From Streptomyces exfoliatus (GTDB lineage: Bacteria; Actinomycetota; Actinomycetes; Streptomycetales; Streptomycetaceae): a stretch of 64,000 nt of DNA. The position numbers and the translations under genes were made by a program. Positions 42,294-51,941 of the stretch are shown piece by piece (within the stretch, counting starts at the first letter, position 1; each line of letters opens with the position of its first letter). The notes beneath the pieces are model-generated. The model saw only the letters and a list, made by a program, of their open reading frames with translations. It made no database searches and was not told where the DNA came from. The DNA is taken from positions 41,962-105,961 of the forward strand of contig NZ_JNZP01000022.1 in NCBI RefSeq assembly GCF_000725545.1. Direction: 5' to 3'.

Positions 42294-42887
42294 TTGATCA
42301 CGGAGTACCAGCAGCGCCTGCGCGCTCACCACCTCGCCGCCCCCGTCATGGCCGCCCCGGCACCCTGGCAGCCGGTCCTGGACCGCGGGACCCCCGTCGG
42401 GGGCCTGCTCGGCATCGGCTTCGCGGTCCATCCGGACACCGGACACGACCTCGTCATGGTCGTCTCCCACGACGGACACGGCCTCTTCGACGCGATCACC
42501 GGCGAGAAGATCGCACGCGACCGGGACCCCGACCCCGCCACCAGCACCCCCGACGCACACCCGGACCTCACCTGCCCCGGTCTCGGCCCCGTCGCGGGCA
42601 CGGGGATCCGCATCGCCGGCCTCTTCGGCGGCGGTCTGCACCGCACCACACCGGACGGCTGGACGGTGGACGTCGTCAGCCCCGACTGGCCCCACGACCG
42701 CGTCATCCTCTCCGCCGACGGCGGAGCGAACAGAGGGGCGGCGGGAGGCACCTGGTGGCACGTCTTCCACTCCGAGTACTCGGAACTGCGCGCCGCCGGC
42801 TTCTCCCCGACCGGCCTCACCCTGGCGGTCGCGACCAGCAGCGACCTCACGCTCTGGACCCGCCCTCCGTCCTCCGTCGAGGACTGA
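42294..42887 (+). CDS. Conserved hypothetical protein
   Basis: A 197-residue protein starting at TTG 42294 behind a perfect GAGGAGG (42282-42288). It has MITEYQQRLRAHHLAAPVM at the N-terminus, a glycine-rich centre (GGLLGIGFAVHPDTGHD) and WTVDVVSPDWPHDRVILS, with no membrane segment. I do not recognise a named family or a catalytic motif. It follows the hydrolase promoter and stands alone. Confidence 0.75.
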   Translation: MITEYQQRLRAHHLAAPVMAAPAPWQPVLDRGTPVGGLLGIGFAVHPDTGHDLVMVVSHDGHGLFDAITGEKIARDRDPDPATSTPDAHPDLTCPGLGPVAGTGIRIAGLFGGGLHRTTPDGWTVDVVSPDWPHDRVILSADGGANRGAAGGTWWHVFHSEYSELRAAGFSPTGLTLAVATSSDLTLWTRPPSSVED

Positions 42888-42908
42888 CCGAGACGCCGGA
42901 ACGGCCGT

Positions 42909-43934
42909 TCAGCCGGTCTCCTCCTTCTTCGCCCGGCTCGGCTGGACGCGCTTCGGCTCGCCCGGCATCTTCGGGTACTCCGGCGGATAGGGCAGGTCCC
43001 CGAGACCGTGCTCCGCCTCGTCCCTACGGGCCAGTTCGAGCAGGGACTCCAGGCTGAACCGCTCGTCGTCCATGTCGGCGTGGACGTCGCCGACCTCGGC
43101 GTACCGGGCCGGCATCTTCTTGATGTCGAAGTCCCGCGGCACGGCGTCGTCGACCTCCTCCCACCGCAGCGGCGCCGAGACGGGGGCATGGGGGCGCGGG
43201 CGTACGGAGTAGGCGGAGGCGATCGTCCGGTCCCGGGCGGTCTGGTTGTAGTCGACGAAGATCCGCTCGCCGCGCTCCTCCTTCCACCACTTGATGGTGA
43301 CCCGCTCCGGCATCCGCCGCTCCAGCTCCCGACCACAGGCGATGGCGGCGCGCCTGACCTGCGTGAAGGTCCACTGGGGCAGGATCGGCACGAAGACGTG
43401 GAGCCCGCGCCCGCCGGAGGTCTTCGGCCAGCCGCGCAGTCCGTGCTCGTCCAGCACCGAGCGCAGCTCGTGGGCGGCACGGACGGCGTCGGCGTAGTCC
43501 GTGCCGGGCTGCGGGTCGAGGTCGATGCGCAGTTCGTCGGGGTGGTCGGTGTCGTCCCGCCGTACCGGCCACGGGTGGAACGTGACGGCGCCGAGGTTGG
43601 CCGCCCAGAGCACGGCCGCCGGTTCCGTGGGGCACATCTCGTCGGCCGACCGGCCGCTGGGGAAGGTGATGTGCGCGGTCGGGATCCAGTCGGGCAGGTA
43701 CTTCGGGGCGCGCTTCTGGAAGAAGGACTCGCCGGTCACCCCGTCCGGATAGCGCTCAAGCGTGGTGGGGCGGTCGCGCAGGGCGCGGGTGATGCCGTCG
43801 CCGACGGCGAGGTAGTAGCTGACCATGTCGAGCTTGGTGTAGCCCGGTTCGGGGAAGTACACCTTGTCCGGATTGGACACGCGTACGGTCCGGTCGCCGA
43901 CTTCCAGTTCCACCGCTGCCGCCTTGCCTGCCAT
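42909..43934 (-). CDS. LigD-type polymerase / primase domain protein (NHEJ)
   Basis: A 341-residue stand-alone LigD polymerase domain. Family marks: VSNPDKVYFPEPGYTKLDMVSYY at the start, RYPDGVTGESFFQKRAPKYLPDW, the metal-binding DELRIDLDPQPGTDY (two Asp of the DxD), SGGRGLHVFVPI and DYNQTARDRTIASAYS. Such proteins fill gaps and add ribo- or deoxyribonucleotides during non-homologous end joining, with Ku and a ligase. Divergent from an ATP-dependent DNA ligase gene, only 52 bp apart, so the two share a regulatory region and most likely a pathway. A Lys-rich tail (RAKKEETG) ends it. Confidence 0.93.
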   Translation of the reverse strand: MAGKAAAVELEVGDRTVRVSNPDKVYFPEPGYTKLDMVSYYLAVGDGITRALRDRPTTLERYPDGVTGESFFQKRAPKYLPDWIPTAHITFPSGRSADEMCPTEPAAVLWAANLGAVTFHPWPVRRDDTDHPDELRIDLDPQPGTDYADAVRAAHELRSVLDEHGLRGWPKTSGGRGLHVFVPILPQWTFTQVRRAAIACGRELERRMPERVTIKWWKEERGERIFVDYNQTARDRTIASAYSVRPRPHAPVSAPLRWEEVDDAVPRDFDIKKMPARYAEVGDVHADMDDERFSLESLLELARRDEAEHGLGDLPYPPEYPKMPGEPKRVQPSRAKKEETG

Positions 43935-43986
43935 GCCGGTCAGCCTAGGGCTCGCCGACAACTCCCGCATACCGGACAATCGGCTC

Positions 43987-45045
43987 ATGGATCTTCCGGT
44001 GATGCCGCCCGTGAAACCGATGCTCGCCAAGTCCGTGAAACGGATCCCGCCCGGGATGCAGTACGAGGCCAAGTGGGACGGCTTCCGGGCGATCGTGCAC
44101 CGGGACGGGCCCGAGCTCGTGATCGGCAGCCGTACCGGCAAGCCCCTCACCCGCTACTTCCCCGAACTGGTCGAGGCGCTCGCGGCCCGGTTGCCCGAGC
44201 GGTGCGTGGTCGACGGGGAGATCGTCATCGCGCACGACGGGCGGCTCGACTTCGACCGGCTCAGCGAGCGGATCCATCCCGCGGACTCCCGGGTCCGCAT
44301 GCTGGCCGAGACCACCCCGGCCCTGTTCATCGCCTTCGACCTGCTCGCCCTCGGCGACGCCTCGCTGCTCGACACTCCCCTCGGCGAACGCCGGGAGGCG
44401 CTGGAGCGGATGCTCGCCGGCGTCGACGCGCCGGTCCATCTGGCACCGGCGACCCGGGACGCCGAGCTGGCCGCCCACTGGTTCGAGCAGTACGAGGGCG
44501 CGGGCCTCGACGGGGTGATCGCCAAGCCCCTCGACCTGCCGTACCGGCCGGACGCCCGCCTGATGTACAAGATCAAGCACGAGCGGACGGCCGATGTGGT
44601 GGTGGCCGGCTACCGCTTCCACAAGAGCGGCCCCGTGGTCGGTTCGCTGCTGCTCGGCCTGCACGACGACAGGGGCGTCCTCCAGCACGTCGGCGTCTGC
44701 GCGGCCTTCACCGCCCAGCGGCGCGCCGAGCTGGTCGAGGAGCTGGAGCCGCTCCGGATGGATCCGCCCGACGGGCATCCGTGGGCGGCGTGGGCGGAGG
44801 AGGCCGCACACGAGGGAGCGCGACTGCCGGGCGCGCCGAGCCGCTGGTCGGGGAAGAAGGACCTGTCGTGGGTGGCGCTGCGGCCCGAGCGGGTCTGCGA
44901 GGTCGGGTACGACCACATGGAGGGCGACCGCTTCCGGCACACGGCGCAGTTCAAGCGGTGGCGTCCGGACCGGACGCCGGAGTCCTGCGGGTACGGGCAG
45001 CTGGACGAGCCCGTCTCGTACGACCTGTCGGAGGTCCTGGCCTAG
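43987..45045 (+). CDS. ATP-dependent DNA ligase (LigC-type)
   Basis: A 352-residue ATP-dependent DNA ligase. Lys29 in EAKWDGFRA is the adenylated lysine (motif I KxDG). Other nucleotidyltransferase motifs are SRTGKPLTRYFPE, VVDGEIVI, FIAFDLLALGD, LDGVIAKPLDLPYRP and LMYKIKHERTADVVVAGY. The OB-fold domain follows to the C-terminus. It is like mycobacterial LigC, without polymerase or nuclease domains. Divergent from the LigD-polymerase gene; together they may form the NHEJ machinery or a single-strand break repair pair. Ku is not in the window. Confidence 0.93.
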   Translation: MDLPVMPPVKPMLAKSVKRIPPGMQYEAKWDGFRAIVHRDGPELVIGSRTGKPLTRYFPELVEALAARLPERCVVDGEIVIAHDGRLDFDRLSERIHPADSRVRMLAETTPALFIAFDLLALGDASLLDTPLGERREALERMLAGVDAPVHLAPATRDAELAAHWFEQYEGAGLDGVIAKPLDLPYRPDARLMYKIKHERTADVVVAGYRFHKSGPVVGSLLLGLHDDRGVLQHVGVCAAFTAQRRAELVEELEPLRMDPPDGHPWAAWAEEAAHEGARLPGAPSRWSGKKDLSWVALRPERVCEVGYDHMEGDRFRHTAQFKRWRPDRTPESCGYGQLDEPVSYDLSEVLA

Positions 45046-45418
45046 ACCTCCCCTCGCCTCGGGCTGGCACGGGCGCGCCGGAAGGCCCCGGTCCGGGGAG
45101 TGAGATGCTTCACATTCCACAAGGGTCGACGCGCATCCAACAGCCCCGTATCGGGCATGCGTTCACCGCACGCGTGAGCGATACGCAGGGACGGTGCGCA
45201 ATCCCGTGAGGGCCATCCGCCCTCGTACCTGCGAGAACGTGACCGCGACCGCCCAGGGTCCTCACCCACTCCCCCGCCGTGGTTCCCGCGCGCCGCGCCG
45301 CTGCGCCCCCGCGTCGTTGCTCCGTCGCGACACGGCCGTACCGGAACCCGTACGGCCATCCGGTACGTATGGAGAGCAGACCCTTCCGTACCCTTCCCCG
45401 ACCCGCTAGGACTGAACC
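45046..45418. other. 373-bp gap after the ligase gene; no gene seen
   Basis: This gap holds no frame that looks like protein: the open frames have arginine/proline-rich composition. The only clear structure is an inverted repeat GGCCGTAC (45334-45341) / GTACGGCC (45350-45357) with an eight-base spacer, 62 bp before the next start; a second CCGGTAC copy follows at 45362-45368. These may be the promoter or operator of the small gene at 45419. Confidence 0.5.
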
Positions 45419-45670
45419 GTGATCACCTCACCCTCGCGCCTCGTTCCCGTCCCGATCCCCGACCGTGTGGCCGCGCTGATCGGTTCGTGCCTGCCGCTGC
45501 ACGTCCTCCAGGCCGAGGTCGACGCGGACTGCGCGGCGCGCGAGGTCTACCGGTTCCGGGGGCCGCTGTGCGCGGAGGACCGGGCGGACCGCGAGCATGC
45601 CCTCGCCGCGCTCGCACGCGCCAACAAGGTCCTCGCCAAGCACCACCCGAAGCTGCCCGTCACCCCCTGA
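45419..45670 (+). CDS. Small conserved hypothetical protein
   Basis: An 83-residue soluble protein starting at GTG 45419 after AGGA. Sequence: proline-rich N-terminus (PSRLVPVPIPDRVAALIG), then two Cys-containing helices (LHVLQAEVDADCAAREV, PLCAEDRADREHAL) and a basic end (KVLAKHHPKL). No named family recognised. Stands before the repeat array and exporter gene; no operon evidence. Confidence 0.6.
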   Translation: MITSPSRLVPVPIPDRVAALIGSCLPLHVLQAEVDADCAAREVYRFRGPLCAEDRADREHALAALARANKVLAKHHPKLPVTP

Positions 45671-45693
45671 CGCCGCGTTTCCCGTCGGTCCCT

Positions 45694-45857
45694 GACCGGT
45701 CCGCCCGTGTCAAGCCCGACCGGCCCGCACACGTCACCCCTGACCGGCCCGCGCAAGTCACCCCCGACCGGCCCGCACACGTCACTCCCGACCGGCCCGC
45801 ACACGTCACTCCCGACCGGCCCGCACACGTCACCCGCGACCGGCCCGCCCGTTCGGC
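45694..45857. repeat. 24-bp tandem repeat array before the exporter gene
   Basis: Six and a half copies of the 24-bp unit GACCGGCCCGCACACGTCAC plus four variable bases, at 45694, 45718, 45742, 45766, 45790, 45814 and a partial copy at 45838. Two copies (45766, 45790) are identical and the rest vary at a few positions. The unit contains GCACACGTC, a possible protein-binding half-site. The array ends 46 bp before the exporter GTG, where an operator or promoter would lie. It has no spacers, so it is not CRISPR. Confidence 0.85.
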
Positions 45858-45902
45858 CGTCCCCCGCATGCAGCCGCGCGGGGCCGGTGTGACGCTGCCA
45901 GA

Positions 45903-47996
45903 GTGACCACGATCAGCGACGCAGCGCCCGCGCCCCCGGCCGCCACCGAGCCGCCCGTGCTCGACCGCCGCCGACGCAACATCGTCTTCGGCACGATCAT
46001 GCTGGGCGTCCTCCTCGCCGCCCTCGACCAGACGATCGTCGGCACCGCCCTGCCCACGATCGTCTCGGACCTCGGCGGCGCAGCCCACATGTCGTGGGTG
46101 GTCACCGCCTACCTGCTGGCCGAGACCGTCGCGACCGTTCTCGTCGGCAAGTTCGGCGACCTCTTCGGCCGCAAGGTCATCTTCCAGATCTCGGCGGTCA
46201 TCTTCATCACCGGCTCGTTCCTCTGCGGACTCGCCACCAACATGACGCTGCTGATCGTCTGGCGCGGCCTCCAGGGCATCGGCGCCGGCGGTCTGATGGT
46301 CACCTCGATGGCGCTGATCGCCGACGTGATCCCGCTGCGCGAACGCGGCAAGTACCAGGGCGCGATCGGGGCCGTGTTCGGCGTCTCCACCGTCATCGGC
46401 CCGCTGCTCGGAGGCCTGTTCACCGACCACGCCAGCTGGCGCTGGGCCTTCTACGTCAACGTACCCATCGCGATCCTGGTCGTCATCGCCGCCGCCCGCA
46501 CGATCCCCTCCGTACGCTCGGCGAGCCGGCCCGTCATCGACTACACGGGCATCGCGCTCGTCGCCGCCGGTGCCAGCGCCCTGATCCTGGCCACGAGTTG
46601 GGGCGGCAACGAGTACGCGTGGACGTCCGGGGTCATCATCGGCCTCTTCGCCGGCGGTCTGATCTCCCTCGCCCTGTTCTGCTGGGTGGAGACCCGGGCC
46701 GCGGAACCCATGCTGCCCATGCGGCTGTTCGGGAATCCCGTCTTCACCGTCTGCTCCGTGCTGAGCTTCGTCGTCGGCTTCGCCATGCTCGGCGCGATGA
46801 CCTTCCTGCCGACCTACCTCCAGTACGTCGACGGGGACTCGGCCACCGTCTCCGGCATCCGCACCCTCCCCATGGTCGTCGGCCTGCTCATCGCCTCCAT
46901 CTTCAGCGGCAACGTGGTCAGCAAGACGGGCCACTACCGGATCTTCCCGATCGTCGGCTGCCTGGTCATGGGGCTCGGCCTCTATCTGCTGTCGCTGATG
47001 GGGCCGGGGACCAGCACCTGGCTCTCGTCGCTCTACATGTTCGTGCTCGGCGTCGGCATCGGGCTGTGCATGCAGGTCCTCACCATCGCCGTGCAGAACA
47101 CCGTCGACTACGCCGACCTCGGCACCGCCACCTCCGGCGTCACCTTCTTCCGCACCCTCGGCAGCTCCTTCGGCACCGCCGTCTTCGGCACGATCTACGT
47201 CAACTCGCTCACCCCGAACCTGACCGCCGGGGTCGGCGAGGCCACGGTCGTCGCCGGGAGCCTCGGCGTGGACCCGACCGGACTCGCGGAGGCCGCGCAG
47301 AGCCCGGCCGGAGTGCACGGACTGCCGGACGCCGTCGCGGAGCCGATCGTCAACGCCTACGCCGACACCCTCCACACCGTCTTCCTCTGGACCGTGCCGG
47401 TCGCCGCCATCGGCTTCGTCGTCGCGCTCTTCCTCAAGCAGGTGAAGCTCCGCGACTCGGCGCGCGCCGCGGCCCCCGACATGGGCGAGGGCTTCGGCTC
47501 CCCCACCACCGCGGGCGACTCGGCGAAGCTCCTCGAACTGGCCGTCGGGCGGATCCTGCACCAGACCGACCTCGACACCGTCCGGCGGATCATCGCCGCG
47601 TCCGACACCCGGCTCGACACCGCCGGCGCCTGGGCGGTGATGCAGGTCGAGCTCTTCACCCGGGCGGTCGGCCATGCGAGCCTCGGCCTGATCTCGGCGG
47701 GCCGGCGCATCCCGCCCGAGGTGCTGCTCCCGGCCTTCGACCGGATGGTCGACGAGGGGTTCCTCACCCGGGACGGCAACCTGCTCTCCCACACGCCCGC
47801 CGGCAAGCGCGAGGCGGACCTCATCACGCACGCGTGGGGCGCGTGGCTCGCCGACCGGATCGAGCAGGAGGGCGGCAGGCCCAGCGAGCCCGCACTGCGG
47901 GTGGCGACGGACGCCATCGCGAAGAAGATCGTCGCCGAGGACCTCGCGGGCGGCTTCCCGGCCGGCCGGCAGACGGCCCCGGCGGGGGCCCGCTGA
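45903..47996 (+). CDS. DHA2-type MFS exporter fused to a C-terminal winged-helix-like domain
   Basis: A 697-residue protein. Residues about 20-510 are a 14-helix multidrug efflux transporter ([19 protein letters not shown], the [14 protein letters not shown] helix, [13 protein letters not shown] motif [13 protein letters not shown] motif B-like region). The last 170 residues are soluble and resemble a MarR-type winged helix: a helix bundle ([14 protein letters not shown]) and a wing-like segment [24 protein letters not shown]. Transporters of this group are proton-driven drug exporters; the soluble part could sense substrate or bind DNA. Start is GTG 45903 with a poor ribosome site. A tandem repeat array lies just upstream. 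Confidence 0.9.
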   Translation: MTTISDAAPAPPAATEPPVLDRRRRNIVFGTIMLGVLLAALDQTIVGTALPTIVSDLGGAAHMSWVVTAYLLAETVATVLVGKFGDLFGRKVIFQISAVIFITGSFLCGLATNMTLLIVWRGLQGIGAGGLMVTSMALIADVIPLRERGKYQGAIGAVFGVSTVIGPLLGGLFTDHASWRWAFYVNVPIAILVVIAAARTIPSVRSASRPVIDYTGIALVAAGASALILATSWGGNEYAWTSGVIIGLFAGGLISLALFCWVETRAAEPMLPMRLFGNPVFTVCSVLSFVVGFAMLGAMTFLPTYLQYVDGDSATVSGIRTLPMVVGLLIASIFSGNVVSKTGHYRIFPIVGCLVMGLGLYLLSLMGPGTSTWLSSLYMFVLGVGIGLCMQVLTIAVQNTVDYADLGTATSGVTFFRTLGSSFGTAVFGTIYVNSLTPNLTAGVGEATVVAGSLGVDPTGLAEAAQSPAGVHGLPDAVAEPIVNAYADTLHTVFLWTVPVAAIGFVVALFLKQVKLRDSARAAAPDMGEGFGSPTTAGDSAKLLELAVGRILHQTDLDTVRRIIAASDTRLDTAGAWAVMQVELFTRAVGHASLGLISAGRRIPPEVLLPAFDRMVDEGFLTRDGNLLSHTPAGKREADLITHAWGAWLADRIEQEGGRPSEPALRVATDAIAKKIVAEDLAGGFPAGRQTAPAGAR

Positions 47997-48053
47997 GCGG
48001 GGCGGGGCCCGCTCGGGGGTGAGGGGCGCGCTGAGCAGCCGATCAGCGGTTCA

Positions 48054-48500
48054 TCATGACCGCGCCACGTCCCCGTCCACGTACACCCAAGCACCCTCAT
48101 GGCGGGAGAAGCGGCTCCGCTCGCTCTGCTCTCCGGGCTCGCCGGCGTGGACGTAGCGCGCGGTGAAGGTGACCGTGCCGCGCTGGTGGAAGGCGGTGCC
48201 CTCGGTGGTCTCCACGATGTCCAGGCCGGTCCAGCGGATACCCGGATCGAAGTCGACCTCGTCGGGACGCGTCGCCGGCGCCCAGGTGCGCAGCAGGTAG
48301 GCCTCGTCGCGGACGACGAAGGCGCTGTAGCGGGAGCGCATGAGCAGCTCGGCCGTGGGCGCCGTACCGCCCGTGCCCGCGTGGAACCGCCCGCAGCACG
48401 CGCCGTACGGGGCGTCGAGGCCGCACGGGCAGGGCGAGGTCGCGGTCACGGCCGGGGCCGCGGCGGCGGTCGTACGGGGGCGGGTCTTGCGTCGGGACAT
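48054..48500 (-). CDS. YchJ family protein (SEC-C-type zinc motif)
   Basis: A 148-residue YchJ/UPF0225-type protein. The Cys motif SPCPCGLDAPYGACCGRFH (C-x-C-x8-C-C) binds zinc, followed by LLMRSRYSAFVVRDEAYL and WTGLDIVETTEGT, the family core of NTF2-like fold. The N-terminus is basic. Start at ATG 48500; a GTG at 48518 is possible. Function unknown for the family. Confidence 0.9.
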   Translation of the reverse strand: MSRRKTRPRTTAAAAPAVTATSPCPCGLDAPYGACCGRFHAGTGGTAPTAELLMRSRYSAFVVRDEAYLLRTWAPATRPDEVDFDPGIRWTGLDIVETTEGTAFHQRGTVTFTARYVHAGEPGEQSERSRFSRHEGAWVYVDGDVARS

Positions 48501-48613
48501 GCCGCCATTGTCCCCCACGGGGAACGCGCGACGGCGCCCGGCATGTGGACGCCCCCGTGGACGCCGGTCGGGAATCCCGCTGCTCAGAGGGTCCGTCCGA
48601 GTAGCGTACGAGC

Positions 48614-49957
48614 ATGAAACTGACGATTCTCGGAGGCGGCGGGTTCCGGGTGCCGCTGGTGTACGGGGCCCTCCTCGGCGACCACGCCGAGGGGCGGGTC
48701 ACCCACGTCACCCTGTACGACCTCGACGAAGGGCGGGTCTCGGCCATCGCCAGGGTCCTCGCCGAGCAGGGCCACGGAGTGCCGGACGCGCCCGGGGTGA
48801 CGGCGACCACGGACCTCGACGAGGCGCTGCGCGGCGCCGACTTCGTGTTCTCCGCGATCCGGGTCGGCGGGCTGGAAGGCAGAGCGGCCGACGAACGGAT
48901 CGCGCTCGCCGAGGGCGTACTCGGACAGGAGACGGTGGGCGCGGGCGGCATCGCCTACGGGCTGCGGACCGTTCCGGTCGCGGTGCGCGTCGCCCGCCGG
49001 ATCGCAGAACTCGCCCCGGACGCCTGGGTCATCAACTTCACCAACCCGGCGGGCCTGGTCACGGAGGCGATGTCGCGGATCCTCGGCGACCGGGTCGTCG
49101 GCATCTGCGACTCCCCCGTCGGGCTCGGCCGCCGGGTCGCCCGCGTCCTGGGCGCCGACCCGGACGAGGCCTGGATCGACTACGTGGGCCTCAACCACCT
49201 GGGCTGGCTGCGGGGGTTGCGGGTCGGTGGCCGTGACGAGCTGCCGCGCCTCCTCGCCGACGAGGAGGCGCTCGGCTCCTTCGAGGAGGGCAGGCTCTTC
49301 GGCTCCGAGTGGCTGCGCTCCCTCGGCGCGATCCCCAACGAGTACCTGCACTACTACTACTTCAACCGGGAGGCCGTGCACGCCTACCGGACCGCGGAGC
49401 GGACCCGCGGCGCCTATCTCCGCGACCAGCAGGCGGGCTTCTACGCCGAGATGGCGAAGCCGGACACCCCCGCCCTGGACGCCTGGCACCGCACGCTCGC
49501 CGACCGGGAGGCCACCTACATGGCGGCCAACCGGGAGGCCGCCGGGACCGGAGAGCGCGACGAGGAGGACCTGGAGTCGGGCGGCTACGAGAAGGTGGCG
49601 CTCGCCCTGATGCGGGCCATCGCGCGGGACGAGCGGGCGACCCTCATCCTGAACGTGCGCAACGGCACGACGCTCGCCGCGCTCGACGCCGACGCGGTGA
49701 TCGAGGTGCCGTGCCTCGTGGACGCGAACGGCGCCCATCCGGTCTCGGTCTCCCCGCTGCCGTATCACGCCGTCGGCCTGGTGACGGGGGTGAAGGCGGT
49801 GGAGCGTGAGGTCCTCGCGGCGGCGGAGAGCGGCTCGCGGACGACGGCCGTGAAGGCCTTCGCGCTGCACCCGCTGGTCGACTCGGTGGCGGTGGCCCGC
49901 CGGCTCGTCGACGGCTACACGGCGGAGCACCCGGGTCTGGCGTACCTACGACCCTGA
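48614..49957 (+). CDS. 6-phospho-beta-glucosidase (GH4 family)
   Basis: A 447-residue NAD- and metal-dependent glycosidase of family GH4. The Rossmann start is LTILGGGGFRVPLVYGAL. The family core QETVGAGGIAYGLRTVPVAV, NFTNPAGLVTEAMSR, GICDSPVGLGRRVA (metal-binding Cys) and GLNHLGWL (metal-binding His) are all present. It hydrolyses 6-phospho-beta-glucosides in the cytoplasm. No PTS genes are nearby, so the source of phosphorylated sugar is unclear and the real substrate could be an unphosphorylated one. Confidence 0.93.
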   Translation: MKLTILGGGGFRVPLVYGALLGDHAEGRVTHVTLYDLDEGRVSAIARVLAEQGHGVPDAPGVTATTDLDEALRGADFVFSAIRVGGLEGRAADERIALAEGVLGQETVGAGGIAYGLRTVPVAVRVARRIAELAPDAWVINFTNPAGLVTEAMSRILGDRVVGICDSPVGLGRRVARVLGADPDEAWIDYVGLNHLGWLRGLRVGGRDELPRLLADEEALGSFEEGRLFGSEWLRSLGAIPNEYLHYYYFNREAVHAYRTAERTRGAYLRDQQAGFYAEMAKPDTPALDAWHRTLADREATYMAANREAAGTGERDEEDLESGGYEKVALALMRAIARDERATLILNVRNGTTLAALDADAVIEVPCLVDANGAHPVSVSPLPYHAVGLVTGVKAVEREVLAAAESGSRTTAVKAFALHPLVDSVAVARRLVDGYTAEHPGLAYLRP

Positions 49958-50026
49958 GCCGACAGCCGCCTGTACGGCCGACGAACATCTTTACGAGGCC
50001 GGGGGCGCGGCCTAGGCTCGCGCCCC

Positions 50027-51913
50027 ATGACCTCACAGAACAAGGGTGTTCGACGAGAGGTGGGCCGCCTCCTCACCGCCTGCCTGCTGGCCGCCGGCCT
50101 GGTGGGCACCGCGCCGGCGGCGGCGGAGACACCGACGCCCGGTGACGGTCCCGTCGTCGTCCCCGTCCAGACCACCGGCCCCGCGGACCGGCGGTTCAAC
50201 CTGGTTTTCATGGGGGACGGTTACACGGCGGCGGAGATGCCGGCGTTCCGCGCGGACCTCGAACGGCACCTGAACACGCTGTGGAGCATCGAGCCGTTCG
50301 CCTCGTACCGCTCGTACGTCAACGTGTGGGCGGTGGAGGCGCCTTCGGCCGAGTCGGGCGTGGACTGTGACCCCGGTCTGGACGCCCCCGCCCGCGACAC
50401 CGCGCTCGACATGGGCTTCTGGGGCGGCTGCGACCCGGACAGCGTGCAGCGGCTGCTCACCGTCGACAGCCGCAAGGCCGCCGCGCTCGCCGACCTCGTC
50501 CCCGGCACGAGCCGCGCCAACCGCCAGGTGGTCGCCCTCGCCCACAGCTCCACCTACGGCGGCGCGGGCGGCGGTTACGCCACCGCGTCCGGCGGCAACG
50601 CACTCTCCTCGCTCATCACCCCGCACGAGATAGGCCATTCCCTCGGCGGTCTCCAGGACGAGTACGACTACTACGCGCGCGGGGTGCCCGGCGGTGCCTA
50701 CTCGGGCCCCGAGCCCTCCTCCGTCCACCACACCCTCCTCACCGAGCGCCAGATGCTGGAGCAGCGGGCCAAGTGGTGGCGCTGGCTGGGCGAGGAGAGC
50801 GAGTCGGGCGGGGTCATAGGCCGTCACGAGGGCGGCCTGTACAGCACCGCGGGCGTCTGGCGGCCGAGCCGGCACTCGCTCATGAAGACCCTCGGCTACT
50901 CCTTCGACCAGGTGGAGCGTGAGGTCATGGTCCGCGCGATCTCCGCGAAGGTGAACCTCGTCCAGGACCACACGCCGAACACGGAGCCCCTCGGGGCCGA
51001 CCGGACGGTGTGGGTGGACACCCTGCACCCGGTGGGCGGTGCGCTCCGCGTGACCTGGCGCCTCGACGGCCGGACCCTGCCCACGGACGGCGCCCGCACG
51101 GTCGACCTTCGCAGGCTGCGGCTCTCCCCCGGCCCGCACAGCCTCACGGCGACGGTCACCGACCCGACGCCCTTCGTCCGCGATCCCGCGGTCCGGGCGT
51201 CCGCCGCCCTCACCAAGACCGTGAGCTGGACGGTCGACCCCTCCCTCACCACCGCCCGGGACGACACCCGGGTGGCCTTCACCGGTCACACGCCCCTCGG
51301 TTCGCCCGTCGGCGCCAGGTCCGTCGTCCACGCGGACACCACGCATCCGGCGGACCGCACGCCGGACGTACGGTGGCGCCTCGACGGCCGCCCCGTGTCG
51401 ACCGGACCCAACGACCGTGACCTGGACCTCCGTTCCCTGCGGCTCACCCCGGGGGCCCACACGCTGACGGCCCACCTAGCGGGCACGTCCGAGGAGTTGA
51501 GCTGGACGGTCGACGCCCGGCCGGCCACGGCCGCGTACGAACTGTCGGAACCCCTGCGCACGGTACGGCGCCCCGGACGGCCCGTCGAGTACGTCTACGA
51601 CGGGCCGTTCACGATGCGACTGACCGCGCGGGACGACCAGGAGGGCGCGGTGGTGAGCCAGTTCCGGGTGGACGGCGACGGCTGGTACACGTACTACGGC
51701 TGGCCGACGGACGCGGACGCGCCCTTCCGCTTCACACCGGGCGGCACGGTCATCGACGACCTCGTGTACGGGAAGCTGGGCCGGAGCCGGGCGGTGCCGT
51801 GGGACGACGCGACCCCCGACCACGGCACGCACCGGATCGAGTACCGCACGATCGACGCGGCCGGCAACATCGGCCCGGCGCGCGGCTTCCTGGTGACGCT
51901 GGTGGAGCCGTAG
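50027..51913 (+). CDS. Secreted M64-family metallopeptidase
   Basis: A 628-residue exported zinc peptidase of the IgA-peptidase M64 family. A signal peptide (RLLTACLLAAGLVGTAPAAA) precedes the catalytic domain (FNLVFMGDGYTAAEM at about 60, ALAHSSTYGGAGGGYAT), whose zinc motif is HEIGHSLGGLQDEYDYY (HExxH with downstream Asp/Glu). The C-terminal half contains Ig-like and other beta-rich repeats (WRLDGRTLPTDGARTVDLRRLRL and its second copy WRLDGRPVSTGPNDRDLDLRSL). The paired repeats indicate internal duplication of a substrate-binding module. Targets are unknown. Confidence 0.9.
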   Translation: MTSQNKGVRREVGRLLTACLLAAGLVGTAPAAAETPTPGDGPVVVPVQTTGPADRRFNLVFMGDGYTAAEMPAFRADLERHLNTLWSIEPFASYRSYVNVWAVEAPSAESGVDCDPGLDAPARDTALDMGFWGGCDPDSVQRLLTVDSRKAAALADLVPGTSRANRQVVALAHSSTYGGAGGGYATASGGNALSSLITPHEIGHSLGGLQDEYDYYARGVPGGAYSGPEPSSVHHTLLTERQMLEQRAKWWRWLGEESESGGVIGRHEGGLYSTAGVWRPSRHSLMKTLGYSFDQVEREVMVRAISAKVNLVQDHTPNTEPLGADRTVWVDTLHPVGGALRVTWRLDGRTLPTDGARTVDLRRLRLSPGPHSLTATVTDPTPFVRDPAVRASAALTKTVSWTVDPSLTTARDDTRVAFTGHTPLGSPVGARSVVHADTTHPADRTPDVRWRLDGRPVSTGPNDRDLDLRSLRLTPGAHTLTAHLAGTSEELSWTVDARPATAAYELSEPLRTVRRPGRPVEYVYDGPFTMRLTARDDQEGAVVSQFRVDGDGWYTYYGWPTDADAPFRFTPGGTVIDDLVYGKLGRSRAVPWDDATPDHGTHRIEYRTIDAAGNIGPARGFLVTLVEP

Positions 51914-51941
51914 AACAGGCCTGGTGTGCGGCGTGGAACGC

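Noticed and set aside
45194..45409. Possible small coding frame in the gap after the ligase gene
   Set aside because: Arg/Pro-rich with no ribosome site and no folded-protein character; considered non-coding.
45694..45857. CRISPR array
   Set aside because: The 24-bp units are directly adjacent without unique spacers and no cas gene is present; it is a simple tandem repeat.
45660..47831. Long minus-strand frame opposite the exporter gene
   Set aside because: Antisense shadow; low-complexity Asp/Glu/Arg composition and no start signal. The plus-strand transporter is certain.
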